Of a stretch of DNA of 64,000 bases, positions 55,931 to 64,000 are shown in pieces; position 1 is the first letter of the stretch, and the number at the start of each line of letters is the position of its first letter. Location: contig NZ_JAEKPD010000002.1 of NCBI RefSeq assembly GCF_016412875.1, forward strand, positions 1-64,000, in the 5' to 3' direction. The position numbers were made by a program, and so were the translations under genes. Under the pieces are notes generated by a model. The model saw only the letters and a list, made by a program, of their open reading frames with translations, searched no databases and was not told the origin of the DNA. This DNA comes from Palleronia pontilimi. GTDB taxonomy: Bacteria > Pseudomonadota > Alphaproteobacteria > Rhodobacterales > Rhodobacteraceae.

Positions 55931-56779
55931 ATGTCCGATACCACTTCGACACGCACGAGCGGGGGCGTCCTTTCGCTGGCCAAGTCCGTCAAGGACGAGG
56001 CTGACCGCATCAAGCTGACGCTGATCGGGGCGGGGGTCGCGTTCTTCGGGCTGCTTGCGCTGTTTCCCGGCATCGGCGCGCTGATGGCGGTGTCCGGTCT
56101 TCTGGTCGAGCCCGACGTCATCGTGGGCCAGATGGAGACGCTGGCGACCGTGCTGCCCGAAGCGGCGGCCGAGATCATTCTGGGACAGGCGCGGGCCGTG
56201 ACGGGCGGCAATTCGCAAGGGCTGGGTCTGGCGGCGCTGGCGGGTCTGACGCTGACCTTCTATTCGGCGTCCAAGGCGATGCAGGGCCTGATGGACGGGC
56301 TGAACCTGGTCCACGACACGACCGACAACCGCGGCATGATCGGCCGGACCCTGACCAAGATGGGGCTGACCCTTGGACTGATCCTGGGCGTCCTTTTGTG
56401 CGTGGCGGTCGCGGCGCTGGTGCCGATCGTGCTGTCCTGGCTGCCTTTCGCCCGCCAGACCGAGATGCTGGTGATGGTGCTGCGCTGGCCCGCCTTGCTG
56501 GTGATCGCGGCCTGCGGCATCGCGCTGACCTACCGGGTCGCGCCGTCGCATGATTTCGCGGGCTGGAAGATGATCTTTCCCGGCGCGGCGCTGGCCTGCG
56601 TGCTCTGGATCGTCGGCAGCCTGGGCTTCGCGATCTACGTCCGGTATTTCGGCTCGTACAACGAAACCTTCGGCGCCATCGGCGGGACGATCATCCTGCT
56701 GGTCTGGATGTGGCTATCGGCGTGCATCGTGCTTCTGGGGGCGGTGCTGTCGAAGATCCTGGAAGACCGGGCAAAGTGA
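55931..56779 (+). CDS. YihY/BrkB family membrane protein
   Basis: The 282-residue protein has six predicted helices with the family patterns ADRIKLTLIGAGVAFFGLLALFPGIGALMAV, ASKAMQGLMDGLN, and GSYNETFGAIGGTIILLVWMWLSACIVLLGA. It is a widespread inner-membrane family of uncertain function (not the RNase BN once claimed). CCGGAG lies nine bases before the start. Confidence 0.88.
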   Translation: MSDTTSTRTSGGVLSLAKSVKDEADRIKLTLIGAGVAFFGLLALFPGIGALMAVSGLLVEPDVIVGQMETLATVLPEAAAEIILGQARAVTGGNSQGLGLAALAGLTLTFYSASKAMQGLMDGLNLVHDTTDNRGMIGRTLTKMGLTLGLILGVLLCVAVAALVPIVLSWLPFARQTEMLVMVLRWPALLVIAACGIALTYRVAPSHDFAGWKMIFPGAALACVLWIVGSLGFAIYVRYFGSYNETFGAIGGTIILLVWMWLSACIVLLGAVLSKILEDRAK

Positions 56780-56798
56780 CGCATCCATCGCGGCAGGA

Positions 56799-56868
56799 AA
56801 ATTGCGCAATTTCATCGGCGCCACCCATCGAGGCGTCATAACGTAGCGTCATCTTGCAACTAAGTTGC
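56799..56868. promoter_or_regulatory. Two TTGC-type palindromes before the TRAP operon
   Basis: A perfect 14-bp AAATTGCGCAATTT (56799-56812) and GCAACT-A-AGTTGC (56856-56868) lie 118-187 bp upstream of the binding-protein gene, in a 206-nt gap. They look like operator sites of a dimeric regulator, but no specific regulator can be named. Confidence 0.45.
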
Positions 56869-56985
56869 GCGATCCGGGCGACTTTCGGTGTTTATCCCGC
56901 CAAAAACCGCGGCTAGGGTCCGCGCACCGAAACCGATCCGGGCAGGGCGGCAAGACCCTGGCCCGTTTTTTCTGGGAGGAAATTG

Positions 56986-58068
56986 ATGGATCGTCGCTCA
57001 TTTCTGAAAACGTCCGCGCTGGGCGGCTCGGCTGCCGCCGCGTCGACGCTGGCCGCGCCCGCCTACGCGCAGGGCAACCGGACGTTGACCATGGTGACCA
57101 CCTGGGGTCGCGGCCTGGCTGGCGTGCATGACGCGGCGCAGCGCGTGGCCGACAGCATCACCGCCATGTCGGACGGTCAGCTGACCATCGATCTGAAGGC
57201 GGCCGGTGAGCTGGTGGGCGCGTTCGAGGTGTTCGACGCGGTCACGTCCGGCCAAGCCGACATGTACCATGGCGCCGACTACTACTTCGTCGGTCAGCAT
57301 CCGGGCTATGCCTTCTTCACCGCCGTGCCCTTCGGCATGACGGCGCAAGAGCTGGCCAACTGGTACTACCAGGGCGAGGGCATGGGCTTTCACGACGAGC
57401 TGGGCCAGATCTTCGGGCTGAAGTCCTTCCTGGGCGGCAACACCGGCGCGCAGGCTGGTGGCTGGTTCCGCAACGAGATCAACGGACCCGAGGATTTCAA
57501 CGGCCTGAAGTTCCGCATGCCCGGCCTGGGCGGCGAAGCCCTGGGCAAGCTGGGCGCATCGGTGCAGAACCTGCCCGGCGCGGAAGTGTACCAAGCGCTG
57601 TCGTCGGGGGCCATCGACGGGACCGAGTGGATCGGACCCTGGGCCGACGAGAAGGCCGGTTTCCAGGAGATCACCAAGACCTACTACGCCGCCGGCTTCC
57701 ACGAGCCCGGCGCCGGTCTGTCGGTCGCCACCAACCGCAACGTGTTCGAGGAACTGTCGCCGGGCCACCAGAAGATCATCGAGATCGCCGCGGCCGAAGC
57801 GCACCAGTGGAACCTGTCGCAATTCCTGTTCAACAACGGCGCGGCGTTGCAGCGTCTGCAATCGGGCGGCGTGAAGGTGCTGGAATTCCCCGACAGCGTC
57901 TGGGACGCGTTCGGCAAGGCATCGGCGGAAACGCTGGACGCCTACATGGACGACGAGCTGTTCGCGCGCATCCGCGCTTCGGTCATGGACACCATGTCCG
58001 CGTCGTCGCGCTGGATCAACGACAGCGAAGGCGCCTACCGCTCGCAACGCGACCGCGTTCTGGGCTGA
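56986..58068 (+). CDS. TRAP transporter substrate-binding protein (TakP-like)
   Basis: The 360-residue protein has a Tat signal (MDRRSFLKTSALGG) and a DctP fold. The sequence TEWIGPWADEKAGFQEITKTYYAAGFHEPG resembles the binding-helix region of TakP, the 2-oxoacid receptor of Rhodobacter. The preceding TMVTTWGRGLAGVHDAAQRVADSI is also typical. It feeds a Na+- or H+-driven import system encoded just downstream. 2-Oxoacids are the best guess. GGGAGGAAATTG precedes the ATG. Confidence 0.88.
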   Translation: MDRRSFLKTSALGGSAAAASTLAAPAYAQGNRTLTMVTTWGRGLAGVHDAAQRVADSITAMSDGQLTIDLKAAGELVGAFEVFDAVTSGQADMYHGADYYFVGQHPGYAFFTAVPFGMTAQELANWYYQGEGMGFHDELGQIFGLKSFLGGNTGAQAGGWFRNEINGPEDFNGLKFRMPGLGGEALGKLGASVQNLPGAEVYQALSSGAIDGTEWIGPWADEKAGFQEITKTYYAAGFHEPGAGLSVATNRNVFEELSPGHQKIIEIAAAEAHQWNLSQFLFNNGAALQRLQSGGVKVLEFPDSVWDAFGKASAETLDAYMDDELFARIRASVMDTMSASSRWINDSEGAYRSQRDRVLG

Positions 58069-58237
58069 GCGCGTGGCCGGGGGCGCTGGTCGCCCTCCGG
58101 CCCGCCACAGCAGCGTCGGACGGGGCCCCGCACGGGCCCGTCCGCACCCGGCCGCGCGCCCGCGCGGCCCGATCTGTCGAAAGGCCGGGTGACCGGCTTC
58201 GGGCCGGGGGACCGGTCCCGTCCTCGGGGGGCCTCGG

Positions 58238-59230
58238 ATGGCTGAACACGACGCGGAGTGCACCGGCTTCTTTTCGCCTGCGGCAGAGGGCACGACCGCC
58301 TGTCTTGACGCCTTCAAGGAGGACGGCGCGCTCCAGTGGATTGCGGGCCATTTCTTCGAAGCGCCGTTCAACATCTTCTTCGCGCTCGCCGATCCGGGCG
58401 CCTGGCTGGGCTGGCTCGCGGATTTCAGCACGCCGGAGGCCAAGCAAAGCCTGATGCGCTTTATCTATTACGGCGCGTCGGCCGAGCTGTTCTTCGTCAT
58501 CCTTCTGGCCCTGCTGGTCCTGACGGGGCTGGGCCTGTGGAAGCGGGCGATCATGTGGGGCAGCGTCCGCGTGCTGGAAGGCTTTGCCAACGGCGTCGGG
58601 CGTTTCTTCGCCTGGGCGGGTCTGCTGATGGTGCTGCAGCAGATCGTCATCGTGTTCTCGCAGCGCATCTTCGCCGCGTCGAACCTGACCTTCGGCTTTG
58701 GCAGCGCCATGACCTTCGATCTGAGCTGGTACGCCGAAGAGCTGAAGCTTTACAACGCGTTGATCGTGGCGCTCTGCTGCGCCTACACCTTCGTGCAGGG
58801 CGGACACGTGCGGGTCGATCTGCTTTACGCGCCCGCCAAGTACCGGACCAAGAAGATCATCGACATGTTCGGCGCGGTCTTCTTCATGATGCCCTTCGCC
58901 GTGCTGGTCTGGCTTTACGGCTGGTTCTTCCTGTGGCGCGTGCTGGTGGTGCCGAACCCGTCGGTCAGCGACACGCTGGACAGTCTGCTGATGAAGGCCC
59001 GCGCGCTGCGCTGGAACGTGGAGACCATCGGTTTCTCGCCCAACGGGTTCAACGCGTATTTCCTGTTCAAGGTGCTTCTGGTCACCTTCACGGCGATGGT
59101 GTTCCTGCAGGCGATCGCGGTGTTCTACCGGTCGTATCTCGAACTGGTCGAAGGCCCCGAAAGCGATGGCAAGTACCTGGACCGCGACACGCTTGGCGCG
59201 GGGGAAGAAGCCTATGAAGGCACGCATTAA
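58238..59230 (+). CDS. TRAP transporter small permease, enlarged DctQ
   Basis: The 330-residue product is about twice the usual DctQ size. The N-terminal ~70 residues are acidic and hydrophilic; then follow membrane helices and the DctQ core (LYNALIVALCCAYTFVQGGHVRVDLLYA), with further helices toward the end. It sits between the binding protein and the large permease. Confidence 0.85.
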   Translation: MAEHDAECTGFFSPAAEGTTACLDAFKEDGALQWIAGHFFEAPFNIFFALADPGAWLGWLADFSTPEAKQSLMRFIYYGASAELFFVILLALLVLTGLGLWKRAIMWGSVRVLEGFANGVGRFFAWAGLLMVLQQIVIVFSQRIFAASNLTFGFGSAMTFDLSWYAEELKLYNALIVALCCAYTFVQGGHVRVDLLYAPAKYRTKKIIDMFGAVFFMMPFAVLVWLYGWFFLWRVLVVPNPSVSDTLDSLLMKARALRWNVETIGFSPNGFNAYFLFKVLLVTFTAMVFLQAIAVFYRSYLELVEGPESDGKYLDRDTLGAGEEAYEGTH

Positions 59231-59247
59231 GACGTAAGGGCAGGGAC

Positions 59248-61602
59248 ATGCTTTTCGGTTTGGACGGGGTCGAGATCGGCCTGATCATCGTTTTTCTGTG
59301 CCTGTTCGGCGGGATCCTGTCGGGCTTTCCGGTGGCCTTCGCCATCGGCGGGTCGGCGGTGATCTCGTTCGGCATCATCGCGGCGCTGGACAGCGCGGGG
59401 ATCCTGATCCACCAGGCCGTGGACACCGGCTCGGACGCCTACCGCGCGCTGATCGCCGAGGGCGTGCGCCCCGAGACCATATCGAAGTTCCGATACCCAG
59501 ACCTGGCGCTTTACGCCGAGCCGCTGTTTCCCCGCGGCTGGGAGGTCGCGCTGGACCGCAACGTGGGCTTCATCGTCAACCGCATCAACGAGCGCGTGCT
59601 GGCGGGCCAGTCCATCGAGACGCTGCTGGCGGTGCTGATGTTCGTGCTGATGGGCATCACGCTGGAGCGCTCGAAGATCGCCAACGATTTGCTGACCACC
59701 ATGGCGCGCGTCTTCGGCCCGCTGCCGGGCGGGCTTGCCGTGTCGGTCGTGGTGGTGGGCGCGTTCCTGGCCGCGTCCACCGGGATCGTCGGAGCGACGG
59801 TCGTGACGATGGGCCTGCTGTCGCTGCCCACGATGCTGCGCAACAACTACTCGCCGGAACTGGCCACCGGCGTCATCGCCGCATCCGGAACGCTGGGCCA
59901 GATCATCCCGCCGTCGATCGTCATCGTGCTGCTGGGCACGCTGGCGGGCGATATCTACGCCACCGCGCAGGAACAGCGCGCGCAGCTCGTGGGCTGCTCG
60001 GACGCGCTGACCTATCTGGGCGAAGCGGCGGTGGTGTCGGTGGGCACGCTGTTCCAGGCGGCGCTGCTGCCCGGCATCCTGCTGGCGCTGCTTTATGGCG
60101 GCTACGCCTTCGGCTACGCGGTGCTGAACCCCAGCAAGGCGCCGCCGGTGAATACCGGCGAGACCACGGGCGAGATCATCACCCGGAACGAGGCGCTGAC
60201 CTGGTTCCTGGGCGTGCCGGTGGCGCTGATCGTGGGCTTCGTGGCGCTGTCGGGCGCGGGGCTGATCGGATCGCAGAACTACAACGTCGACAGCTTTTCG
60301 GACGCGTCCGAAGGCGCGTCGCTGCGCACCAACGTGTCGCCCCAATGCCAGGAGGCGATGATCGAGCTGCACGGACAGCAGGCATGGGACACCGCCGTGG
60401 CCGAGCAGACGGCGATCAACGATGCGGGCGGGGCCACCGCATCCGTTAGGCTGAGCGAGGACGAGCTGACGGCGGCCATCGCCGCCAAGATCGCCGACCG
60501 CGCGCCGCTGGGCACCGGCATCGCGCTGGGCCTGCTGCTGGCGGGGCTGGTGCTGGCCTTCGCGCGGGGCGTGGCGCCCGTCGACGATCCGCGCCCGCTG
60601 GCCGTGGGGGCGTTCGGACTGGTGTTGGCGGCGCTGCTCGACATCGTGCTGATCGGTCCGACGACGACGCCGGGGGTCACGTTCCTGATCCTGCTGCTGC
60701 CGATCCTGCTGGTGCTCTACGGGTTGAAAGCGGGTGCGGCGATGCTGGGGCGCAACGACCTGGTGCGTGTGGTCTTCCCGCCGCTGGTGCTGATCGTGGC
60801 GGTGCTGGGCTCGATCCTGGGCGGGATCACCAACCCCACGCCCGCCGCGGCGCTGGGTGCCGGCGGCGCGATCCTGCTGGCCGCGTTCCGCAAGCTGCAG
60901 GATGACGGCAGTTCGGGACGCATCATCCTGTGGACCACCTACGCCATCGTGCTGATGATCCTGGTGGGGGTGAATTTCGACCTGCGCGTGGGCGTGGGCG
61001 AGACATCGTTCGAGCAGTGGGTGGCCTTCCTGGTCGCGCAAGGGGCCTATCTGTTCGCCATGTTCGGGCTGCTCTATGCCTGCTTCGTGCTGTGGTATGG
61101 CGGCGTGCTTCCCGCCATCGTGCGCGAGACGGCGAAGGTCACGTCGATGGTGTTCACCATTCTGATCGGGTCGCAGCTGCTGAACCTCGTCGTGATCTCG
61201 TTCGGGGGCGAGCACTACATCCAGCAATTCCTGCGCAGCTTCGACAACGAGATGGTCGTCTTCCTGATCGTGATGCTGGTGCTGTTCTTCTTAGGGTTCG
61301 TGCTGGATTTCCTGGAGATCATCTACATCGTCGTGCCCATCGTGGGTCCCGTGATCTATGGCGGGACGATGGACCCGAAATGGGTGACGATCATGATCGC
61401 GGTGAACCTGCAGACATCGTTCCTGACGCCGCCCTTCGGCTTCGCGCTGTTCTACCTGCGCGGCGTGGCCCCGAAACAGGTGACGACCGGCCACATCTAT
61501 CGCGGCATCGTGCCCTTCGTGCTCATCCAGGTGCTGGGGCTGGCGCTGTTGTGGTTCTTCCCGGGCGTGGTGACGCTGGTGCCCGCGCTGTTTCCGAACT
61601 GA
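59248..61602 (+). CDS. TRAP transporter large permease, enlarged DctM
   Basis: The 784-residue protein carries DctM landmarks at both ends (GGILSGFPVAFAIGGSAVISFG; LERSKIANDLLTTMARVFGPLPGG; SGTLGQIIPPSIVIVLLGTLAGDIY; LTPPFGFALFYLRG). An insertion at residues ~48-120 and an extra hydrophilic plus membrane section around residues 340-520 make it almost twice the usual ~430 residues. It is the transport pore of the system. Such long forms occur with TakP-like receptors in marine alphaproteobacteria. Confidence 0.87.
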   Translation: MLFGLDGVEIGLIIVFLCLFGGILSGFPVAFAIGGSAVISFGIIAALDSAGILIHQAVDTGSDAYRALIAEGVRPETISKFRYPDLALYAEPLFPRGWEVALDRNVGFIVNRINERVLAGQSIETLLAVLMFVLMGITLERSKIANDLLTTMARVFGPLPGGLAVSVVVVGAFLAASTGIVGATVVTMGLLSLPTMLRNNYSPELATGVIAASGTLGQIIPPSIVIVLLGTLAGDIYATAQEQRAQLVGCSDALTYLGEAAVVSVGTLFQAALLPGILLALLYGGYAFGYAVLNPSKAPPVNTGETTGEIITRNEALTWFLGVPVALIVGFVALSGAGLIGSQNYNVDSFSDASEGASLRTNVSPQCQEAMIELHGQQAWDTAVAEQTAINDAGGATASVRLSEDELTAAIAAKIADRAPLGTGIALGLLLAGLVLAFARGVAPVDDPRPLAVGAFGLVLAALLDIVLIGPTTTPGVTFLILLLPILLVLYGLKAGAAMLGRNDLVRVVFPPLVLIVAVLGSILGGITNPTPAAALGAGGAILLAAFRKLQDDGSSGRIILWTTYAIVLMILVGVNFDLRVGVGETSFEQWVAFLVAQGAYLFAMFGLLYACFVLWYGGVLPAIVRETAKVTSMVFTILIGSQLLNLVVISFGGEHYIQQFLRSFDNEMVVFLIVMLVLFFLGFVLDFLEIIYIVVPIVGPVIYGGTMDPKWVTIMIAVNLQTSFLTPPFGFALFYLRGVAPKQVTTGHIYRGIVPFVLIQVLGLALLWFFPGVVTLVPALFPN

Positions 61603-61626
61603 TCGCGCACCGGTGGGGCGTGGGCG

Positions 61627-61669
61627 CGGATTTCTCGAGAAATCCGTGACGTTTTCCTCGAGGAAAACG
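61627..61669. terminator. Two tandem perfect 20-bp palindromes between convergent genes
   Basis: CGGATTTCTCGAGAAATCCG (61627-61646) is followed by CGTTTTCCTCGAGGAAAACG (61650-61669), 23 bp centre to centre, in the tail-to-tail gap between the TRAP permease and bpt. Each can form a hairpin on both strands, so a bidirectional terminator is the simplest reading. Confidence 0.65.
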
Positions 61670-61686
61670 ATCCCCCGGCGGTGCGG

Positions 61687-62514
61687 TCAGTCCCGGCGGG
61701 TCATGCTGTCGGGCAGGGTGATCCGGGCCACCTGTTCGGCGATGGGATCATTGGACAGGGTGTGCTCGTCGGCGGCGAAGGTCTCGGGGTTGCGCAGGCG
61801 TTGCCAGGCGCGGCCCAGGTAGATCTCGAGCGCGTCGAACTTGGCCTTGTAGCCCATCTTGTCGCTGCCCGGCACCCAGTAGCCCAGGTAGACGTAGGGA
61901 AGCCCGGCCTCGCGCGCGATCTCGACGTGGTCGAGGATCACGTAGGTGCCCAGGCTGTCGCTCGCGCGTTCGGGATCGAAGAACGAGTAGACCATCGACA
62001 GCCCGTCATCGAGCACGTCCGTCAGGCACACCGCCGCCAGGTCGCGCGCCGCCGATCCCGGGGCGCTGTATTCCACCACGCGGCTGCGGATCGGCGTTTC
62101 TTCGATCATGGCCGCGAATTCGAAGATATCCATGTCCGCCATCCCGCCATCGGCGTGGCGGCTGTCGAGGTAGTCGCGGAACAGCGCGTATTGCTCTTCG
62201 GTGGCCCAGGGCGCGTTGGCCTTGCGGTCGAGATGCCCGTTCTTCCGGGCGACCCGGCGCTGGGTCCGCGAGGGCTTGAAATCGGCGACGCGGATGCGGG
62301 CCGAGAGGCACGCCGAGCACTCGGCGCAGCTGGGTCGGTAAAGGACGTTCTGCGACCGGCGGAAGCCCTGTTTCGACAGGCTGTCGTTCAGAAGCTGCGC
62401 CTCGTCGCCCTGCAGTCCGGTGAACAGCTTGCGCTCCATCCGGCCCGCCAGATACGGGCACGGTTGCGGAGCTGTCACGTAGAATTGCGGCGCGATTGGC
62501 AGCGTATGGCGCAT
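61687..62514 (-). CDS. bpt: Aspartate/glutamate leucyltransferase
   Basis: The 275-residue protein has the Bpt/arginyltransferase pattern: [36 protein letters not shown] with paired cysteines, and [20 protein letters not shown]...YKAKF. It adds leucine from Leu-tRNA to N-terminal Asp/Glu, marking proteins for the N-end-rule pathway. Confidence 0.93.
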   Translation of the reverse strand: MRHTLPIAPQFYVTAPQPCPYLAGRMERKLFTGLQGDEAQLLNDSLSKQGFRRSQNVLYRPSCAECSACLSARIRVADFKPSRTQRRVARKNGHLDRKANAPWATEEQYALFRDYLDSRHADGGMADMDIFEFAAMIEETPIRSRVVEYSAPGSAARDLAAVCLTDVLDDGLSMVYSFFDPERASDSLGTYVILDHVEIAREAGLPYVYLGYWVPGSDKMGYKAKFDALEIYLGRAWQRLRNPETFAADEHTLSNDPIAEQVARITLPDSMTRRD

Positions 62515-62592
62515 CGATGTCCCCCAGGGTGAAACACCAGCCTAACGGCGTGTTTCGGCGCCGCCAAGCCCCTGTGTTTACCTTGAGTTCAC

Positions 62593-63039
62593 TCAGGTTA
62601 CCGATCGGTTAATGGCCGCGCTGCCCATCACCATGTCGGTCAGGCCCTGCGCGCGGGGCGTGGCCAGCATCGTCACCGCCGAGATCAGTTGCAGCGGGAA
62701 CATCGCGATCGAAAACGCGTAGCCCGTGGTGTGCAGGAACGCCGTGCCAAGGCTCAAGGGCGCGCCGCGATGATCGCGGATCTCGATCGACATCAGCCGC
62801 ATGCCCCATGTGGCAGATCCGCGCGCCAGGGTCGCCACCCGGTAGGCGTAGCCCACGCAGAAGTAGAAGACCGGGAAGTAGAAGAGCGACGTGAACAGCG
62901 TCAGCGGGGTCAGCAGAAGCGAAAAGGCGCAGATCGCGATGACGTCCACCACCCAGGCAAGCGCGCGCTTGCTGGGAATGTCCGCGTAGAACTCGGGCAG
63001 GGTGTCGGGATCTGGTAATCCAAGGGTCATGGTCGTCAT
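62593..63039 (-). CDS. RDD family membrane protein
   Basis: The 148-residue protein contains the RDD signature region (SKRALAWVVDVIAICAFSLLL), three to four hydrophobic helices and GSATWGMRLMSIEIRD. The family has no settled function, though some members act in transport. A second ATG at 63030 is possible. Confidence 0.87.
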   Translation of the reverse strand: MTTMTLGLPDPDTLPEFYADIPSKRALAWVVDVIAICAFSLLLTPLTLFTSLFYFPVFYFCVGYAYRVATLARGSATWGMRLMSIEIRDHRGAPLSLGTAFLHTTGYAFSIAMFPLQLISAVTMLATPRAQGLTDMVMGSAAINRSVT

Positions 63040-63062
63040 GGGAACCTCGCTGAAAGGACGGG

Positions 63063-63094
63063 CGCCCCCGCGCCGGTCGGCTGGCGCGGGGGCG
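63063..63094 (-). terminator. GC-rich stem-loop after the DUF2852 gene
   Basis: CGCCCCCGCGCC and GGCGCGGGGGCG form a 12-bp perfect stem around an eight-base loop, between DUF2852 and RDD. No T run follows on the minus strand, so it may pause rather than terminate. Confidence 0.5.
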
Positions 63095-63115
63095 GGGTTT
63101 GGCAGGGGTGCCGGA

Positions 63116-63529
63116 TTACGCGTCGACGGGGCTGTCGTTGCCGGTGTCGCGCTTGCGGGCGCGGTCTTCCATGAACTGGTCGAACTCGGCCTTGTCCTTG
63201 GCTTCGCGCAGCCGCTTCAGGAACGATTCGAACGCTTCCTGCTCTTCTTCCAGCCGCCGCAGCGTCTCGGTGCGGTAGGCGTCGAAGGCGGCGTTGCCCG
63301 AGCTGCCGCGCGCGGTGAAGCGCGGGGCGCGCCGCGACATGGCGCATCCGCCCGAGAACTTGCCCGCGAAGAGCATATACGCCAGAAGCACCAGGCCGAT
63401 CGGCCAGAACACGATGAAACCCACCACCATGGCGGCGATCCAGGCGCCTTTGCCGCGGGCATCGAGCCAGTCTTCGGCCCGGGTCAGCCAGTTGCCCTGC
63501 CGGGCGGGAACATCTGCGAAAGTGGTCAT
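63116..63529 (-). CDS. DUF2852 domain-containing protein
   Basis: The 137-residue protein has one membrane segment (residues ~28-55, WIAAMVVGFIVFWPIGLVLLAYMLFAGK) and a conserved FDAYRTETLRRLEEEQEAFESFLKRLREAKDKAEFDQFM helical region, the DUF2852 pattern. Function is unknown. A pair of palindromic operator-like sites lies upstream (63560-63635). Confidence 0.83.
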   Translation of the reverse strand: MTTFADVPARQGNWLTRAEDWLDARGKGAWIAAMVVGFIVFWPIGLVLLAYMLFAGKFSGGCAMSRRAPRFTARGSSGNAAFDAYRTETLRRLEEEQEAFESFLKRLREAKDKAEFDQFMEDRARKRDTGNDSPVDA

Positions 63530-63559
63530 TGGGTCAGCTCCTTTGCTGCGGTTGAGGTA

Positions 63560-63635
63560 TGTAAATCACGTTCACATCATAGCAGATGAGATCGCGGTGC
63601 GGCGGCTTCAAGGCCAGATGTGAAGGTATTTTACA
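63560..63635. promoter_or_regulatory. Inverted pair of operator-like sites upstream of DUF2852 gene
   Basis: The sites at 63560-63578 and 63617-63635 are inverted copies matching at 16 of 19 positions. Each is internally near-palindromic (TGTAAA-N5-TTCACA and TGTAAA-N5-TTCACA read on the other strand). The second overlaps the stop codon of the neighbouring gene. They may bind a repressor of the DUF2852 gene. Confidence 0.5.
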
Positions 63636-64000
63636 TTTTCCCGGATAGGCAGGCGAAATCAGCCACTTGAAGGCCGAATTTTTCGCTCAGATCCCGTGGC
63701 GCGATCCCGAAATTATGGCGTGGCGTGCCCGCGGCGCACCAGATCACGTCGAAATCGAGCAATCGGCGATCCATCCATGCGGGCGTGTCGCCGGTATGGC
63801 CCACCGGGCTGACGCCGCCGATGGCGAAGCCCGTCCGGGCGCGGATATGGGCGGCGTTCGCGCGTTCGAGCGGCTCGCCCGCCAGCCGCGCGGCGGAATG
63901 GGCATCGACCCGGTTGCCGCCCGCCGTCAGGAACAGCAGGGCGCGGCCGCTCTCGGCGCCCCGGAAGATGATCGACTTGCCGATCTGGTCGGTTTCGACC
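63631..64000 (-). CDS. YbaK/EbsC-type aminoacyl-tRNA deacylase, partial
   Basis: The frame runs off the window end, so only the C-terminal ~122 residues are seen. They include VETDQIGKSIIFRG, FLTAGGNRVDA, and GFAIGGVSPVGHTG, the pattern of the YbaK/ProX editing domain that hydrolyses misacylated Cys/Ala-tRNA(Pro). The N-terminus lies beyond the window. Confidence 0.85.
   Translation of the reverse strand, partial: VETDQIGKSIIFRGAESGRALLFLTAGGNRVDAHSAARLAGEPLERANAAHIRARTGFAIGGVSPVGHTGDTPAWMDRRLLDFDVIWCAAGTPRHNFGIAPRDLSEKFGLQVADFACLSGKM

Overview
The window is GC-rich (roughly two thirds G+C by eye) and densely coded. It reads as the chromosome of an alphaproteobacterium of the Rhodobacteraceae (Roseobacter-like). 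The evidence is gene order (prfA-prmC-DUF4167; lptF-lptG-lptD-surA-pdxA-rsmA; pepA-holC), several Rhodobacterales-typical DUF families, a TRAP transporter, and a large PQQ-alcohol-dehydrogenase island. No insertion sequence, phage gene, CRISPR array or rRNA was seen.

Layout. 1-265: tandem tRNA-Asp genes, the first cut by the window edge. 275-9843: a membrane protein, a large RTX/Hint secreted protein, a receiver domain lacking its phospho-acceptor, an orphan ferric-iron binding protein, mazG, an M20 amidohydrolase and a DUF1499 protein. 9885-12682: translation-termination genes prfA and prmC plus a DUF4167 protein. 12688-20182 (minus strand): an envelope-assembly operon, lptF-lptG-lptD-surA, continuing into pdxA and rsmA. 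20313-27936: housekeeping and small conserved genes (pepA, holC, an aspartic protease, marC, DUF2267, ABC-F, GST, ndk, DUF4112, TfoX-C).

27976-52621 is the most interesting part. A NosP-like FIST protein overlaps the start of a NahK-type hybrid histidine kinase. Upstream of these in the same direction lie a LuxR-type response regulator, a GAF-domain histidine kinase and a PQQ alcohol dehydrogenase whose active site carries the extra aspartate of lanthanide-dependent enzymes (XoxF/PedH-like). Divergent from it is an ABC importer binding protein with its ATPase. Their likely permease lies about 14 kb away at the other end of the island. Between them sit the PQQ-catabolism-associated set: a Sel1 protein, a PedC-like exporter permease and ATPase, a small secreted protein, a YVTN propeller, a binding protein, cytochrome c550 PedF and a MoxJ-like binding protein. 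Next come coxG-coxS-coxL-coxM of form II type and a NosR-like ferredoxin/flavoprotein with its ApbE flavin transferase, but no nosZ. A reasonable reading is a periplasmic alcohol-oxidation island: dehydrogenase to cytochrome, possible onward aldehyde oxidation by the molybdo-flavoprotein, dedicated transport, and multi-input sensing. Short GGTC-centred motifs recur at several promoters of the island.

52857-64000: an EF-hand protein, ilvB-ilvH with a visible leader peptide and attenuator, a YihY/BrkB protein, a three-gene TRAP transporter with unusually large permeases, bpt, RDD and DUF2852 proteins and the end of a YbaK-type gene. At least four, perhaps five, copies of a composite intergenic element (GC-rich hairpin followed by GGTATTT...AAGATGAAG) and several perfect palindromes are scattered between genes.
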